DNA of 64,000 bases from Neisseriaceae bacterium HSC-16F19 (GTDB lineage Bacteria > Pseudomonadota > Gammaproteobacteria > Burkholderiales > Neisseriaceae): NCBI RefSeq assembly GCF_024171525.1, contig NZ_JALJZY010000001.1:189510-253509 (forward strand), given 5' to 3'. Under the pieces are notes generated by a model. It made no database searches. It saw only the letters and a list, made by a program, of their open reading frames with translations, and was not told the origin of the DNA. The translations under genes were made by a program, and so were the position numbers. How positions within the stretch are numbered: the first letter of the stretch is position 1; each line of letters begins with the position of its first letter. This document shows positions 34,574 through 43,842 of the stretch, in pieces.

Positions 34574-35911
34574 TTACAACGATTCTTCAATCACGCGGGC
34601 AATGCGTTCGGCGGCTTCCTGCGCCACGTCGGACTGCTGCGCTTCCACCATCACGCGCACCACAGGCTCGGTGCCGGAGGGGCGCAGCACCACGCGGCCG
34701 CGGCCGGAAAGCTCCTGTATCACCTGGGTGGCCACCGGCTCAACCGCAGCCTGCCAGTTGTGGCCTTTGTTGATGCGCACATTGATCATGGTTTGCGGAA
34801 AGGGGCGCCAGTTGAGCGCGGTGGCCAAATCCTGCTGCAGATAACGCAGCGCAGCCAAAACCTGCAAGGCGGAGACAATGCCGTCGCCGGTATTGTGCTT
34901 GTCCAGGCACACAATATGGCCGGAGGCTTCGCCGCCCACCTGCCAGCCGCGCTGATACAGCTGCTCCAGCACATAGCGGTCGCCCACTTTGGCGCGGGCA
35001 AATTCGATATTGCGCTCTTTGAGCGCCAGCTCCATGGCCATATTGGTCATCACTGTGCCGACCACGCCGCCGCCGAGCTGTCCGGCCTGGGCGCGCGCTT
35101 TGGCAATCACGTAAATCAGGCTGTCGCCGTCGTAGACCTTGCCGTTGCGGTCCACCATCATCAGGCGGTCGCCGTCGCCGTCGAGCGCAATGCCGTAATC
35201 GGCTTCGTTTTGCAGCACTGCGGCTTGCAGGGTTTTGGTGTGGGTGGCGCCGGTTTTTTCATTGATATTGAAGCCGTCGGGCTCGTTGCCGATTTCCACC
35301 ACGTCGGCACCCAATTCGTGCAGCACTTTGGGGGCGATGTGATAGGCGGCGCCGTTGGCGGTATCCACCACCAGCTTGAGGCCGCGCAGATTGAGGTCGT
35401 TGGGGAAGGTGGATTTGCAAAATTCGATATAGCGGTCTTGCGCACCGGCCATGCGGCGGGCGCGGCCCAGTTTTTCCGCGGGCACGGTTTCCATGGGCTG
35501 GTCAATCTGGGCTTCGATTTCCAGCTCGGTTTCGTCAGAGAGTTTCACGCCGCCCTCGGCGAAGAATTTGATGCCGTTGTCGGAATAGGCGTTGTGGGAG
35601 GCGGAAATCATTACGCCGCAATCCAAGCGCAGGGCGCGGGTGAGATAGGCCACGCCGGGCGTGGGCAGGGGGCCGGTGAGCAATACGTTGACACCGGCGG
35701 CGGTGAAACCGGCTTCCATGGCCGCTTCCAGCATATAGCCGGAAATGCGCGTGTCTTTGCCGATGAGCACGGTGGGGCGGTGGTCACTGCCGTGCTGCAC
35801 CAGCACGCGCCCGGCGGCATAGGCCAAGCGCATCACAAAATCGGGGGTAATCGGAAACTGGCCGACTTCGCCGCGCACGCCGTCGGTGCCGAAATATTTT
35901 TTCTCGCTCAT
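34574..35911 (-). CDS. glmM: Phosphoglucosamine mutase
   Basis: This 445-residue enzyme converts glucosamine-6-phosphate to glucosamine-1-phosphate for peptidoglycan and LOS precursors. The N-terminus is KYFGTDGVRG. The phosphoserine loop ISASHN places the catalytic Ser at residue 105. The metal loop ALDGDGDRLM and the phosphate-binding RPSGTEPVVRVM complete the four domains. ATG 35911 aligns with the family start and has GGGAG upstream. folP is upstream on the same strand, the conserved folP-glmM order. Confidence 0.96.
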   Translation of the reverse strand: MSEKKYFGTDGVRGEVGQFPITPDFVMRLAYAAGRVLVQHGSDHRPTVLIGKDTRISGYMLEAAMEAGFTAAGVNVLLTGPLPTPGVAYLTRALRLDCGVMISASHNAYSDNGIKFFAEGGVKLSDETELEIEAQIDQPMETVPAEKLGRARRMAGAQDRYIEFCKSTFPNDLNLRGLKLVVDTANGAAYHIAPKVLHELGADVVEIGNEPDGFNINEKTGATHTKTLQAAVLQNEADYGIALDGDGDRLMMVDRNGKVYDGDSLIYVIAKARAQAGQLGGGVVGTVMTNMAMELALKERNIEFARAKVGDRYVLEQLYQRGWQVGGEASGHIVCLDKHNTGDGIVSALQVLAALRYLQQDLATALNWRPFPQTMINVRINKGHNWQAAVEPVATQVIQELSGRGRVVLRPSGTEPVVRVMVEAQQSDVAQEAAERIARVIEESL

Positions 35912-36043
35912 ACTGCTTGTGCTCCCTTTTGAATGTGTTTTAACCATGACATTGTAGACCAGCCAAGGCGCAGACGCCAAGGTTTGCATGTTGCGGCGCG
36001 GTTTGCGGCGACTGTTTCAGTTCGTCCCAGGCGGCCTGAAAAC

Positions 36044-36889
36044 TCAAACCGGCGCCAAAGCCTGCCATACTTTCAAAGCATCGGCCGTGGCTTTGACATC
36101 GTGCACCCGCAGCACCGAGGCGCCGTGCGCCACCGCCGCCAAAGCCCCGGCCACACTGCCGTGCACGCGCCGGGCGGCATCGGCCTCTCCGCTCAATTCG
36201 CCGATCATGCGTTTGCGCGAGACGCCGGCGAGTATGGGTAAATCGGTCGCCGCGGCCAGCTTGCGCAGGCCGTGCATGAGATCGATATTGTGGCGCAGGG
36301 TTTTGCCGAAACCGAAACCGGGATCCAGCACCAGCCGCTCGGCGGCAATGCCCGCTGCGCGACACGCCGCCGAGCGCGCCTGCAAATAGGCGGCCACTTC
36401 GGCGGTCACATCGCCGTATTCGGGATTGTGCTGCATGGTTTCAGGCAGCCCCTGCATGTGCATCAGACACACACCGGTATCGGGTGCGGCGGCCAGCACA
36501 GCCACCGCGCCCGCATCTTCCAGCGCCTGCACATCGTTGATGATGTCTGCCCAAGCCGCATCCAGCACCCGGCGCATGATGCCGCTGCGGCGCGTATCCA
36601 CACTCACCGGCACCTGCCAGTGCACGATTTCGCGCAATACCGGCTCCAGCCGCCGCCATTCTTCCGCCTCCGACACCGGCGCGGCACCGGGGCGGGTGGA
36701 TTCGCCGCCGACATCGAGTATGCCCGCCCCTTCCCGCAACAATTGTTCGGCATGCGCCAGCGCCGCGGCAGTGCTGGCCGAATAAGTGCCGCCGTCGGAA
36801 AACGAATCCGGGGTCAGATTAACAATGCCCATAATGCACGGCGTGTGCAAATCAATGCGGAAACGTGTGGTTTGCCAATAGGTGTGCAT
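36044..36889 (-). CDS. folP: Dihydropteroate synthase
   Basis: This 281-residue TIM-barrel enzyme condenses p-aminobenzoate with dihydropterin pyrophosphate; it is the sulfonamide target. Motifs are IMGIVNLTPDSFSDGG, DVGGESTRPGA, DPGFGFGKT and LAGVSRKRMIG. ATG 36889 is used because the upstream frame reads through a different gene. It precedes glmM and follows a small membrane-protein gene by 13 bp. Confidence 0.95.
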   Translation of the reverse strand: MHTYWQTTRFRIDLHTPCIMGIVNLTPDSFSDGGTYSASTAAALAHAEQLLREGAGILDVGGESTRPGAAPVSEAEEWRRLEPVLREIVHWQVPVSVDTRRSGIMRRVLDAAWADIINDVQALEDAGAVAVLAAAPDTGVCLMHMQGLPETMQHNPEYGDVTAEVAAYLQARSAACRAAGIAAERLVLDPGFGFGKTLRHNIDLMHGLRKLAAATDLPILAGVSRKRMIGELSGEADAARRVHGSVAGALAAVAHGASVLRVHDVKATADALKVWQALAPV

Positions 36890-36902
36890 GTTTTCGTTCC
36901 AT

Positions 36903-37346
36903 TCAAAGCAATAATGCCGCCAACAACAAGGGCAGCAGCAATAACACCGCCTGCGTAGCGCAGGCCGCGGCAAAAGCGGCGGCGGGCGAGCAGCTGTAGG
37001 CTGCGCGTTTCCACGACACCAGCAACAGGCCGACCAGCAGTACCAGTCCCAATCCCAGCCAAAACGCAATCCACAGCAGGCCGCGGAAGCTCCCGTCTAT
37101 CCAATAATCAAACAGCAGATATACGGCGGCGGTGGCCACCGCCGCGCCACACACCGCGGCCGGACGTCCGACGATATAGACAGCGGCGGCCAACACCATG
37201 GGCAGTGAAAACACGGGCAATCGGAACGCCCATTCGCTGTCCCAGCCGCCCTGCCCCTGCGGATGCAGCCATGCCGCCAGCGGCAGCAGCGGCAAAACCG
37301 CCAACAATAACAGCGATATCCACGCCCATTGGCGCTCGTTGAGCAT
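36903..37346 (-). CDS. Membrane protein of unknown function upstream of folP
   Basis: I do not recognise this 147-residue protein. It has four to five hydrophobic segments, few charges and a leucine-rich C-terminus. ATG 37346 has AAAGGAAAG 6-9 nt upstream. It lies 13 bp upstream of folP and is probably in the same transcript. Confidence 0.65.
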   Translation of the reverse strand: MLNERQWAWISLLLLAVLPLLPLAAWLHPQGQGGWDSEWAFRLPVFSLPMVLAAAVYIVGRPAAVCGAAVATAAVYLLFDYWIDGSFRGLLWIAFWLGLGLVLLVGLLLVSWKRAAYSCSPAAAFAAACATQAVLLLLPLLLAALLL

Positions 37347-37393
37347 ATCGTTTCTTTCCTTTTACGGCATCGTTTTCAGGCAGCCCGTAGGCC

Positions 37394-37440
37394 GTCATTC
37401 TGCGCGTAGCGGCAGCGAAGTCGCAGAATCTGCTTTAGCT
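37394..37440. repeat. CATTCTGCGCG/CGCAGAATC palindrome overlapping the MFS gene end
   Basis: Inverted arms GTCATTCTGCGCG and GTCGCAGAATCTGC with a short loop. The adjoining TTTAGCTTCGCAGTGCC stretch, also part of this repeat context, encodes the last residues and stop of the MFS transporter. Confidence 0.75.
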
Positions 37441-38685
37441 TCGCAGTGCCACTGCGCTACGCAACACTTTCTGCTCGCGTATGGGCAGATTCAACAGCGC
37501 CGCCGCCGCAGCCAGGGCAATATCGGCATACCACATCCAGCCGTAATCACCGAAGGCCGTCAGCGCCACACCACCCAGATAAGCGCCGAAAAAACCGCCG
37601 ATTTGATGTGACAGCAATACCAAGCCGAACAAAGTCGCCAGATAGCGCACCCCAAACAGCTTGCCCACCAGTGCCGCCGTCGGCGGTACGGTGGCGAGCC
37701 AGGTCAGGCCCAAGCCGACGGCAAACAGGTAAAAAGTGGTGTCGGTGCGCGGCGAGAGCAGATACACCGCAATCAGCAGGGCGCGCGATCCGTACATCCA
37801 AAACAGCAGATATTTGCTGCGGTAGCGGTCCACACACCAGCCGATGACCAAGGAACCAATCACATTGGCAATGCCAATCAAGGCCAGCGACCACGAAGCC
37901 ACCTGCGCAGGCAGGCCGCACAAAGCCACTTCGGTGGGCAGATGGGTTACCAAAAAGGCGATGTGGAAACCGCAGGTAAAAAAGCCCAGATGCAGCAGGA
38001 TATAGCTGCCGTTTTTCCACGAACCCTTTACCGTCTGCCACAAGCCCTGCTCTGTATCTTGTCCCACCGCAGACTGGGAAGGCGCGGCGGACTGCGGACT
38101 ATTGCGGGTAAGCAACCAAGCGAGCGGAATAATCAGCAGCATCACCGCCGCCAATACATAAAACGCACCCTGCCAGCCGAGCACAGGCAGCATAATCAGC
38201 CCCTGCACAAAGGGTGCAAAGGCAAACTGCCCCAAAGAGCCGCCGGCATTGACCACGCCGTTGGCAGTACCGCGCCAGGCAGCGGGCAGGCGGTTGGCCA
38301 CCTGACTCATCAAAATCGAATGACTGGCAGCACCGGAACCCACCGCCACCATGATCCCCAGACTCAACACCAGCCCCCAGGTGTCCGGCAGCCACGGCAC
38401 CGCCACCAAACCCAAGGCCAAGAGCAGCGTGCCCGACCACAATACCGGCCAGGCACCGTAACGGTCGGCGAGCATGCCGCTCACAGGCTGCGCCACGCCC
38501 CACATCAGCTGGGTCATGGCCATGGCCAGGCTGATGCCGGTCAGGCTCAGGCCCACGCCCATATGGATGGGCTGCACAAACAGGCCCAGCGACATGCGCA
38601 GGCCCATGGTCATCATTAGAATCGCCGCCGCCGCGGCCACCAGACCCCACAGCAGGCGTTTATCGGACGAAGGTGTTTGCATCAT
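37435..38685 (-). CDS. Major facilitator superfamily transporter
   Basis: This 416-residue, 12-segment transporter has the MFS inter-helix motif GMLADRYGAWPV and a second-half counterpart GWCVDRYRSKYLL. The overall pattern resembles the monocarboxylate/oxalate-formate-type branch of MFS, but the substrate cannot be assigned. ATG 38685 is chosen over the adjacent ATG 38682. A Correia-like element begins 17 bp upstream of the start, so the native promoter may have been displaced. The C-terminal LRSAVALRS and the stop come from repeat-derived sequence. Confidence 0.85.
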   Translation of the reverse strand: MMQTPSSDKRLLWGLVAAAAAILMMTMGLRMSLGLFVQPIHMGVGLSLTGISLAMAMTQLMWGVAQPVSGMLADRYGAWPVLWSGTLLLALGLVAVPWLPDTWGLVLSLGIMVAVGSGAASHSILMSQVANRLPAAWRGTANGVVNAGGSLGQFAFAPFVQGLIMLPVLGWQGAFYVLAAVMLLIIPLAWLLTRNSPQSAAPSQSAVGQDTEQGLWQTVKGSWKNGSYILLHLGFFTCGFHIAFLVTHLPTEVALCGLPAQVASWSLALIGIANVIGSLVIGWCVDRYRSKYLLFWMYGSRALLIAVYLLSPRTDTTFYLFAVGLGLTWLATVPPTAALVGKLFGVRYLATLFGLVLLSHQIGGFFGAYLGGVALTAFGDYGWMWYADIALAAAAALLNLPIREQKVLRSAVALRS

Positions 38686-38701
38686 CAATTCTTTTGAAAT
38701 A

Positions 38702-38881
38702 TATAGTCGAATAAAATAAGCATGAGACAAGACAGCAAGCCGCAGACAGTACGAGTAGTACGGAGCTGATTTTGTTGCCGCTTTAGCGGCTTACAAAAAT
38801 CGCTCTCTTTGAGCCTGGCGCGACCATAGGAAGTCCCCGTGGGACAGCAATGCCGTATCATGCTTATTTTAAATGACTATA
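38702..38881. mobile_element. Correia-like miniature element, 180 bp, copy 3
   Basis: Begins TATAGTCGAATAAAATAAG and ends with the inverse of TATAGTCATTTAAAATAAG. The interior has GCAAGCCGCAGACAGTACGA, GTAGTACGGAGCTGATTTTG, hairpin GCCGCTTTAGCGGC and ATCGCTCTCTTTGAGCC. Of the copies here it is the closest to the classic Correia layout. Confidence 0.9.
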
Positions 38882-38985
38882 CCGCCGTTTTTCAGGCAGC
38901 CCCGACAAAGGCCGCACCCTATCACAATTCGACCGCCTGCGGACAACAAAAAGGCAGCCCGAAGGCTGCCTGAAAAACCGATTTC

Positions 38986-39148
38986 AGGTAGTGTGGTCAC
39001 GATATTTGTGCAGCGGTTTTGCGAGATAAAAAGCGCGTATGTAAGGCGGAAAGCACAGCAAGGTTGGACACCTTGCGCGCATTTCCAACGCGGCAGACGT
39101 GTTTTTTGGCCGCAAACACCGCCACAGCATATTGTGACAACACTGCCT
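38986..39148. mobile_element. 163-bp MITE candidate downstream of aceA
   Basis: Terminal inverted repeats AGGTAGTGTGGTCACGATAT and AGGCAGTGTTGTCACAATAT extend with gaps to about 30 bp. No coding capacity. Its right end supplies the TAG stop codon of aceA. Only this copy is seen in the window. Confidence 0.6.
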
Positions 39149-40742
39149 AGTGGAACTGGTTCATGGTGTTGTCTTTACCGGAGGCTTTCAGTGCGGCTTC
39201 ACCGGCAAAGTATTCTTTGTGGTTGTCGCCAATGTCGGAACCGGCCATGTTTTGGTGTTTCACGGTGGCGATGCCTTGGCGGATTTCTTCGCGCTGTACG
39301 CCTTTCACATAAGCCAGCATGCCCAAGTCGGCAAAATAGCCTTTGGCCAGATTGTCGGTAGAGAGTGCGGCAGTGTGGTAGGTCGGCAGGGTGATCAGGT
39401 GGTGGAAAATACCGGCCTGGGCAGACGCATCGCGCTGGAAGGTGCGGATTTTCTCGTCGGCTTCGTTGGCCAGGTCGGTGTTGTCGTAGTCCACGCTCAT
39501 CAGCTTGTCGCGCTCGTAGGCAGACACGTCTTTACCGGCTTCTTTCCAGGCATCAAACACTTGCTGGCGGAAGTTCAGGGTCCAGTTGAAGGACGGGCTG
39601 TTGTTGTACACCAGTTTGGCATTGGGGATCACTTCGCGGATGCGGTCGATCATGCCTTTGATTTGGCCGATGTGCGGTTTTTCGGTTTCGATCCAAATCA
39701 TGTCGGCGCCGTTTTGCAGCGAGGTGATGCAGTCCAGCACGCAGCGGTCTTCACCGGTGCCTTTGCGGAATTGGAACAGATTGCTCGGCAGGCGTTTCGG
39801 ACGCAAGAGTTTGCCGTCGCGCTTGATGATCACGTCGCCGTTGCCCAGCTCGTCGGCGCTGATTTCGTCGCAGTCGAGGAAGCTGTTGTATTGGTCACCC
39901 AAATCGCCCGGCTCGTTGGTGACGGCGATTTGTTTGGTCAGACCGGCACCCAGGGAGTCGGTACGCGCCACAATCACGCCGTCGGGGATGCCCAATTCCA
40001 TAAAGGCATAGCGTACGGCATTGATTTTGGCCAGGAAGTCGGCGTGCGGCACGGTCACTTTACCGTCTTGGTGGCCGCATTGTTTCTCGTCGGATACCTG
40101 GTTTTCGATTTGGATACAGCAGGCACCGGCCTCAATCATTTGTTTGGCCAACAGATAAGTGGCTTCGGCATTACCGAAACCGGCGTCGATGTCGGCAATA
40201 ATCGGTACCACATGGGTTTCGTGGTTGTCGATTTGCGCCAGAATTTCGGCTTCTTTGGCTTTGTCGCCGGCTTCGCGGGCGGCATCCAAGGCGGTGAACA
40301 GCAGATCCAGTTCACGCGCGTCGGCTTGGCGCAGGAAGGTGTACAGCTCTTCGATCAAACCGGAAACAGAGGTTTTTTCGTGCATGGACTGGTCCGGCAG
40401 CGGGCCGAAATCGGAACGCAGCGCAGCCACCATCCAGCCGGAGAGGTAGAGATAGCGTTTGTTGGTGGATTTCAGGTGTTTCTTAATGGAGATCAGCTTT
40501 TGCTGGCCGATAAAACCATGCCAGCAACCCAAAGACTGGGTGTACAAAGATGAGTCGGCATCGTATTCGGCCATGTCGCGGCGCATGATGCCGGCAGTGT
40601 ATTTGGCGATTTCCAAACCGGTTTGGAACTGGTTTTGCAGACGCATGCGCGCCACGGCTTCGGCGCTGATGGCCGACCAAGCGGCACCGGCCTTGTCGAT
40701 TTCCGCTTGGGCGCGGTTGATTTCTTGCTGGTATTGAGACAT
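39147..40742 (-). CDS. aceA: Isocitrate lyase
   Basis: This 531-residue enzyme splits isocitrate into glyoxylate and succinate, the first step of the glyoxylate shunt. It is the longer ICL subtype found in Pseudomonas and relatives (about 530 residues). The catalytic signature is KQCGH at residues 220-224 (K-K-C-G-H in E. coli), followed by QDGKVTVPHADFLAKI. ATG 40742 is chosen because AAGGA lies 7 nt upstream; a GTG at 40748 is possible. The stop TAG comes from the adjacent MITE-like element. No malate synthase gene is in the window. Confidence 0.95.
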   Translation of the reverse strand: MSQYQQEINRAQAEIDKAGAAWSAISAEAVARMRLQNQFQTGLEIAKYTAGIMRRDMAEYDADSSLYTQSLGCWHGFIGQQKLISIKKHLKSTNKRYLYLSGWMVAALRSDFGPLPDQSMHEKTSVSGLIEELYTFLRQADARELDLLFTALDAAREAGDKAKEAEILAQIDNHETHVVPIIADIDAGFGNAEATYLLAKQMIEAGACCIQIENQVSDEKQCGHQDGKVTVPHADFLAKINAVRYAFMELGIPDGVIVARTDSLGAGLTKQIAVTNEPGDLGDQYNSFLDCDEISADELGNGDVIIKRDGKLLRPKRLPSNLFQFRKGTGEDRCVLDCITSLQNGADMIWIETEKPHIGQIKGMIDRIREVIPNAKLVYNNSPSFNWTLNFRQQVFDAWKEAGKDVSAYERDKLMSVDYDNTDLANEADEKIRTFQRDASAQAGIFHHLITLPTYHTAALSTDNLAKGYFADLGMLAYVKGVQREEIRQGIATVKHQNMAGSDIGDNHKEYFAGEAALKASGKDNTMNQFH

Positions 40743-41100
40743 ACACACTTCCTTTGGTAAAGCTGATTAACATTGTTCTTGATGTGCATCGCTTGCATGA
40801 AGCTTTGATGCAGTGCAATAAATTTACCTTGTTTTGCCCACTTAGGGAAGCCCCCGCGGCATGAATTTACCCGACTGTTGTCATGTCTGCCAGAAACGAA
40901 CATCTGCCCATTCGTTTGTGTCGCTTTACGCACCGAGACAAGCGCTTTATTGTGTTGTAAACGAAGAAAATACAACACCCGTGCCTTTTTCGCACAGCAA
41001 AACCTCAGCCGCCTTTCAGGCTGCCTGAAAACGCATCACAGCCGTGTTGTGATTGGCACCGTGCTTGCCTAAAATACACCCTTTTTCAGGCAGCCTCCCC
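40743..41100. other. Intergenic region between aceA and galT
   Basis: No gene is supported. It holds two exact uptake sequences (41018-41029 and 41085-41096), a galT promoter candidate and, by necessity, the divergent aceA promoter, which I could not pin down. Confidence 0.55.
41047..41075 (+). promoter_or_regulatory. Candidate galT promoter
   Basis: TTGTGA (41047-41052) and TAAAAT (41070-41075) are spaced 17 bp apart, with galT starting 26 bp downstream. The -35 box is two bases from consensus. Confidence 0.45.
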
Positions 41101-42159
41101 ATGACCGCTTTCTGCCCCACCGACCACCCCCACCGCCGCTACAACCCGCTGGCCGACCAATGGATATTGGTGTCGCCCCACCGCGCCAAACGCCCGTGGC
41201 AGGGCCAGCAGGAACAGGCGGACGACAGCCCCCGCCCCGCCCACGACCCCGAGTGCTATCTGTGCGCCGGCAATACCCGCATCAATGGCGAGGCCAATCC
41301 CGCCTACACCGGCCCGTTTGTCTTTACCAACGACTTCTCCGCCCTGCTGCCGGACACCCCGCAGCCCGCACCGGCCGATGCCCATCCGCTGTTTCAATCC
41401 CAGGCCGTGCGCGGGGTGAGCCGTGTCATCTGTTTTTCGCCCGACCACGGCAAAACCCTGCCCGAACTGCCACTGGCCGACATCGAAGCGGTGGTGGCGG
41501 TATGGCAGCAGCAAAGCGCCGAATTGGGGCAGCATTACCGCTGGGTGCAGATTTTTGAAAACAAAGGCGCGGTCATGGGCTGCTCCAATCCGCATCCGCA
41601 CGGCCAGATTTGGGCCGGCGATTTCCTACCCGACCTTCCCGCCCGCGCCGATGCCGCCCAAGCAGCCTATTGGACCCGCCACCAACGCAGCCTGCTTATG
41701 GATTATGTAGGGGAAGAATTGCAGCGGCGCGAACGCATCGTGGTGGAAACCGAACATTGGCTGGCAGTGGTGCCCTATTGGGCGGCGTGGCCGTTTGAAA
41801 CCCTGCTCCTGCCCAAGGCGGCGGTGCAGCGCATCACCGAACTGAGCGCCGCACAAAGCCGCGATTTGGCCCTGGCCTTGAAACAACTCACCAGCCGCTA
41901 CGACAATCTGTTTCATACCAGCTTCCCCTACTCCATGGGCTGGCACGGCGCCCCCTTTGACGGCGGCGGCCACCCGCACTGGCAGCTGCACGCGCATTTC
42001 TATCCGCCGCTGTTGCGCTCGGCCACGGTACGCAAATTCATGGTGGGCTATGAAATGCTGGCCGAAGCCCAGCGCGACCTCACCCCCGAACAGGCCGCAG
42101 AGCGGCTCGCCGCCCTGCCCGCCACACATTACCGCCAACAATCCGGCGTGCTGGCATAA
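41101..42159 (+). CDS. galT: Galactose-1-phosphate uridylyltransferase
   Basis: This 352-residue Leloir enzyme exchanges UMP between UDP-glucose and galactose-1-phosphate. The active site is SNPHPHGQIW, with nucleophile H167. C52 and C55 (ECYLC) match the zinc site of E. coli GalT. C-terminal GWHGAPFDGGGHPHWQLHAHFYPPLLRS is also typical. ATG 41101 follows an uptake sequence by 4 bp, and no good ribosome-binding site is visible between them. galK follows 476 bp downstream after two repeat elements. Confidence 0.95.
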   Translation: MTAFCPTDHPHRRYNPLADQWILVSPHRAKRPWQGQQEQADDSPRPAHDPECYLCAGNTRINGEANPAYTGPFVFTNDFSALLPDTPQPAPADAHPLFQSQAVRGVSRVICFSPDHGKTLPELPLADIEAVVAVWQQQSAELGQHYRWVQIFENKGAVMGCSNPHPHGQIWAGDFLPDLPARADAAQAAYWTRHQRSLLMDYVGEELQRRERIVVETEHWLAVVPYWAAWPFETLLLPKAAVQRITELSAAQSRDLALALKQLTSRYDNLFHTSFPYSMGWHGAPFDGGGHPHWQLHAHFYPPLLRSATVRKFMVGYEMLAEAQRDLTPEQAAERLAALPATHYRQQSGVLA

Positions 42160-42169
42160 AACCAGAGCT

Positions 42170-42238
42170 GTAGCTTGGGTTGAAAACCCAACACCTGTGC
42201 AACGGTTGGGGTTTGTTGGGTCTGGCGACCCAACCTAC
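42170..42238. repeat. GTAGCTTGGG-family palindrome after galT
   Basis: Arms GTAGCTTGGGTTGAAAACCCAAC and GTTGGGTCTGGCGACCCAACCTAC enclose a 20-bp middle. Same family as the repeats around the transposase. Confidence 0.85.
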
Positions 42239-42269
42239 GGCTAGCGCTCTTTCGGTATCGGTAAACATC

Positions 42270-42520
42270 CTTTAATCCAAGTATGTTTACGGCTACAGCT
42301 CTATCCGCTGGCGCAGCCGAACGGAGCGCGGTTTTTCGGGGAAAAAGGGCAAAGCTGTTTGAGCAGCGCAGCTGCGAGTTTTTTGCCCGCCCGAAAAACC
42401 GTGTGCAGTGAGGGTAGTTTGCGCAGCAAACCTACAACCGCGGCCGCCTTTCTTTTGCCTTCTTTTCTTTGGCGGCGCAAAGAAAAGAAGGTGGCCGCGC
42501 GGCCATGAAGCGCAAAGTGA
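42270..42520 (-). repeat. 240-bp structured dispersed element, copy 3 (inverted)
   Basis: Reverse complement of the elements at 16789 and 23190, with the same stems conserved. It lies between galT and galK and separates them. No other feature is seen in 42521-42635. Confidence 0.85.
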
Positions 42521-42635
42521 AATGCTGGGGCACGTGCAATACAACACGGCATCAATTTGTGCTTTCAAGCAGGTTTATTTTTTATGTAAATACCTATGAT
42601 TAAAAACCCGCCGTCACCAATATACGGAAACCCAC

Positions 42636-43769
42636 ATGCAACTAAACGACTTATTTGAAACCCATTACCACCGCGCCCCCGAATACACCGTGCGCGCGCC
42701 CGGCCGTGTCAATCTGATAGGCGAGCACACCGACTACAACGACGGTTTTGTACTGCCCTGCGCCATCGACTTTGCCGCCTGTGTGGCGGTGGCCAAAAAC
42801 GGCGGCACGCAATTGAACGTCTATGCCGCCGATTACGATGCCCACGACCACTTTGCCATAGACGGCGACATCGCCGCCAGCGAACAGCAATGGGCGCAAT
42901 ATGTGCGCGCGGTGGTCTGGGCTTTGGCGCAACGCGGTTTCAGGCTGCCTGAAGGAGTAGATATGGTCATCAGCGGCAATGTGCCGCAAGGTGCGGGCTT
43001 AAGCTCGTCCGCCGCCTTGCAGGTGGGCATAGCCAAGGCACTGCAAACCCTGTTTGCCTGGCCGCTGGACGAAACCGGGTTGGCACTGATTGCCCAGCAG
43101 GCGGAAAACGGCTTTGTCGGCTGCCAGTGCGGCATTATGGACCAGCTCGCCAGCGCCCGCGGTGTGGCCGGACACGCGCTGCTGATCGACTGCCGCAGTC
43201 TGGAAGCCACACCCATTCCCATGCCCGCGCATCTGGCGGTGATGATTGTGCATTCCCATGTCAAACGCGGCCTGGTGGACAGCGAATACAATACCCGCCG
43301 CGCCCAATGCCAGCAGGCGGCGGCACATTTTCAGGCAGCCGCGCTGCGCGATGTCAGCCTGGCGCAATGGCAAAGTGACAAAGACGGTTTGGATGAGACC
43401 GCCGCCCGCCGCGCCCGTTACATCATTGCCGAAAACCAGCGCACCCTCGATGCCGCCGCCGCCTTGCGCTCAGGCGACATCGCCACCCTGTCGCGCTTGA
43501 TGGCCGAAAGCCACCAGGGCATGAAAGACGAATTTGAAATCACCCACCCGGCGGTGGATGCCCTAGTGGAGATTATGGCCGAGGCCATCGGCAAAGACGG
43601 CGGCGTGCGCATGACCGGCGGCGGTTTCGGCGGCTGCGTGGTGGCCCTGCTGCCGCACGAAAAGGTGGACAGCGTGCGCGCACACATCGCCCGCCATTAC
43701 CACGCCCGTACCGGACTCACCGAAGAAGTGTTTGTGTGCACCCCGCATGCGGGCGTGGCCGTCGTCTGA
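42636..43769 (+). CDS. galK: Galactokinase
   Basis: This 377-residue GHMP kinase phosphorylates galactose at C1. The galactokinase signature is VRAPGRVNLIGEHTDYNDGFVLP. The ATP loop is VPQGAGLSSSAALQVG, and the third motif is MTGGGFGGCVVALL. An exact uptake sequence (42942-42953) is embedded in the coding region as FRLPEG. Together with galT and galM it completes Leloir catabolism apart from GalE, which is not in the window. Confidence 0.96.
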   Translation: MQLNDLFETHYHRAPEYTVRAPGRVNLIGEHTDYNDGFVLPCAIDFAACVAVAKNGGTQLNVYAADYDAHDHFAIDGDIAASEQQWAQYVRAVVWALAQRGFRLPEGVDMVISGNVPQGAGLSSSAALQVGIAKALQTLFAWPLDETGLALIAQQAENGFVGCQCGIMDQLASARGVAGHALLIDCRSLEATPIPMPAHLAVMIVHSHVKRGLVDSEYNTRRAQCQQAAAHFQAAALRDVSLAQWQSDKDGLDETAARRARYIIAENQRTLDAAAALRSGDIATLSRLMAESHQGMKDEFEITHPAVDALVEIMAEAIGKDGGVRMTGGGFGGCVVALLPHEKVDSVRAHIARHYHARTGLTEEVFVCTPHAGVAVV

Positions 43770-43788
43770 GCCCTTACCACAAACCCGA

Positions 43789-43822
43789 AAAAGGCTGCCT
43801 GAAACCTTTCAGGCAGCCTTTT
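43789..43822. terminator. Bidirectional terminator between galK and argJ
   Basis: Exact inverted uptake sequences (43792-43803 and 43808-43819) form a stem with flanking A and T runs between convergent genes. Confidence 0.88.
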
Positions 43823-43842
43823 GTACAGAAAACAATCCAGCC

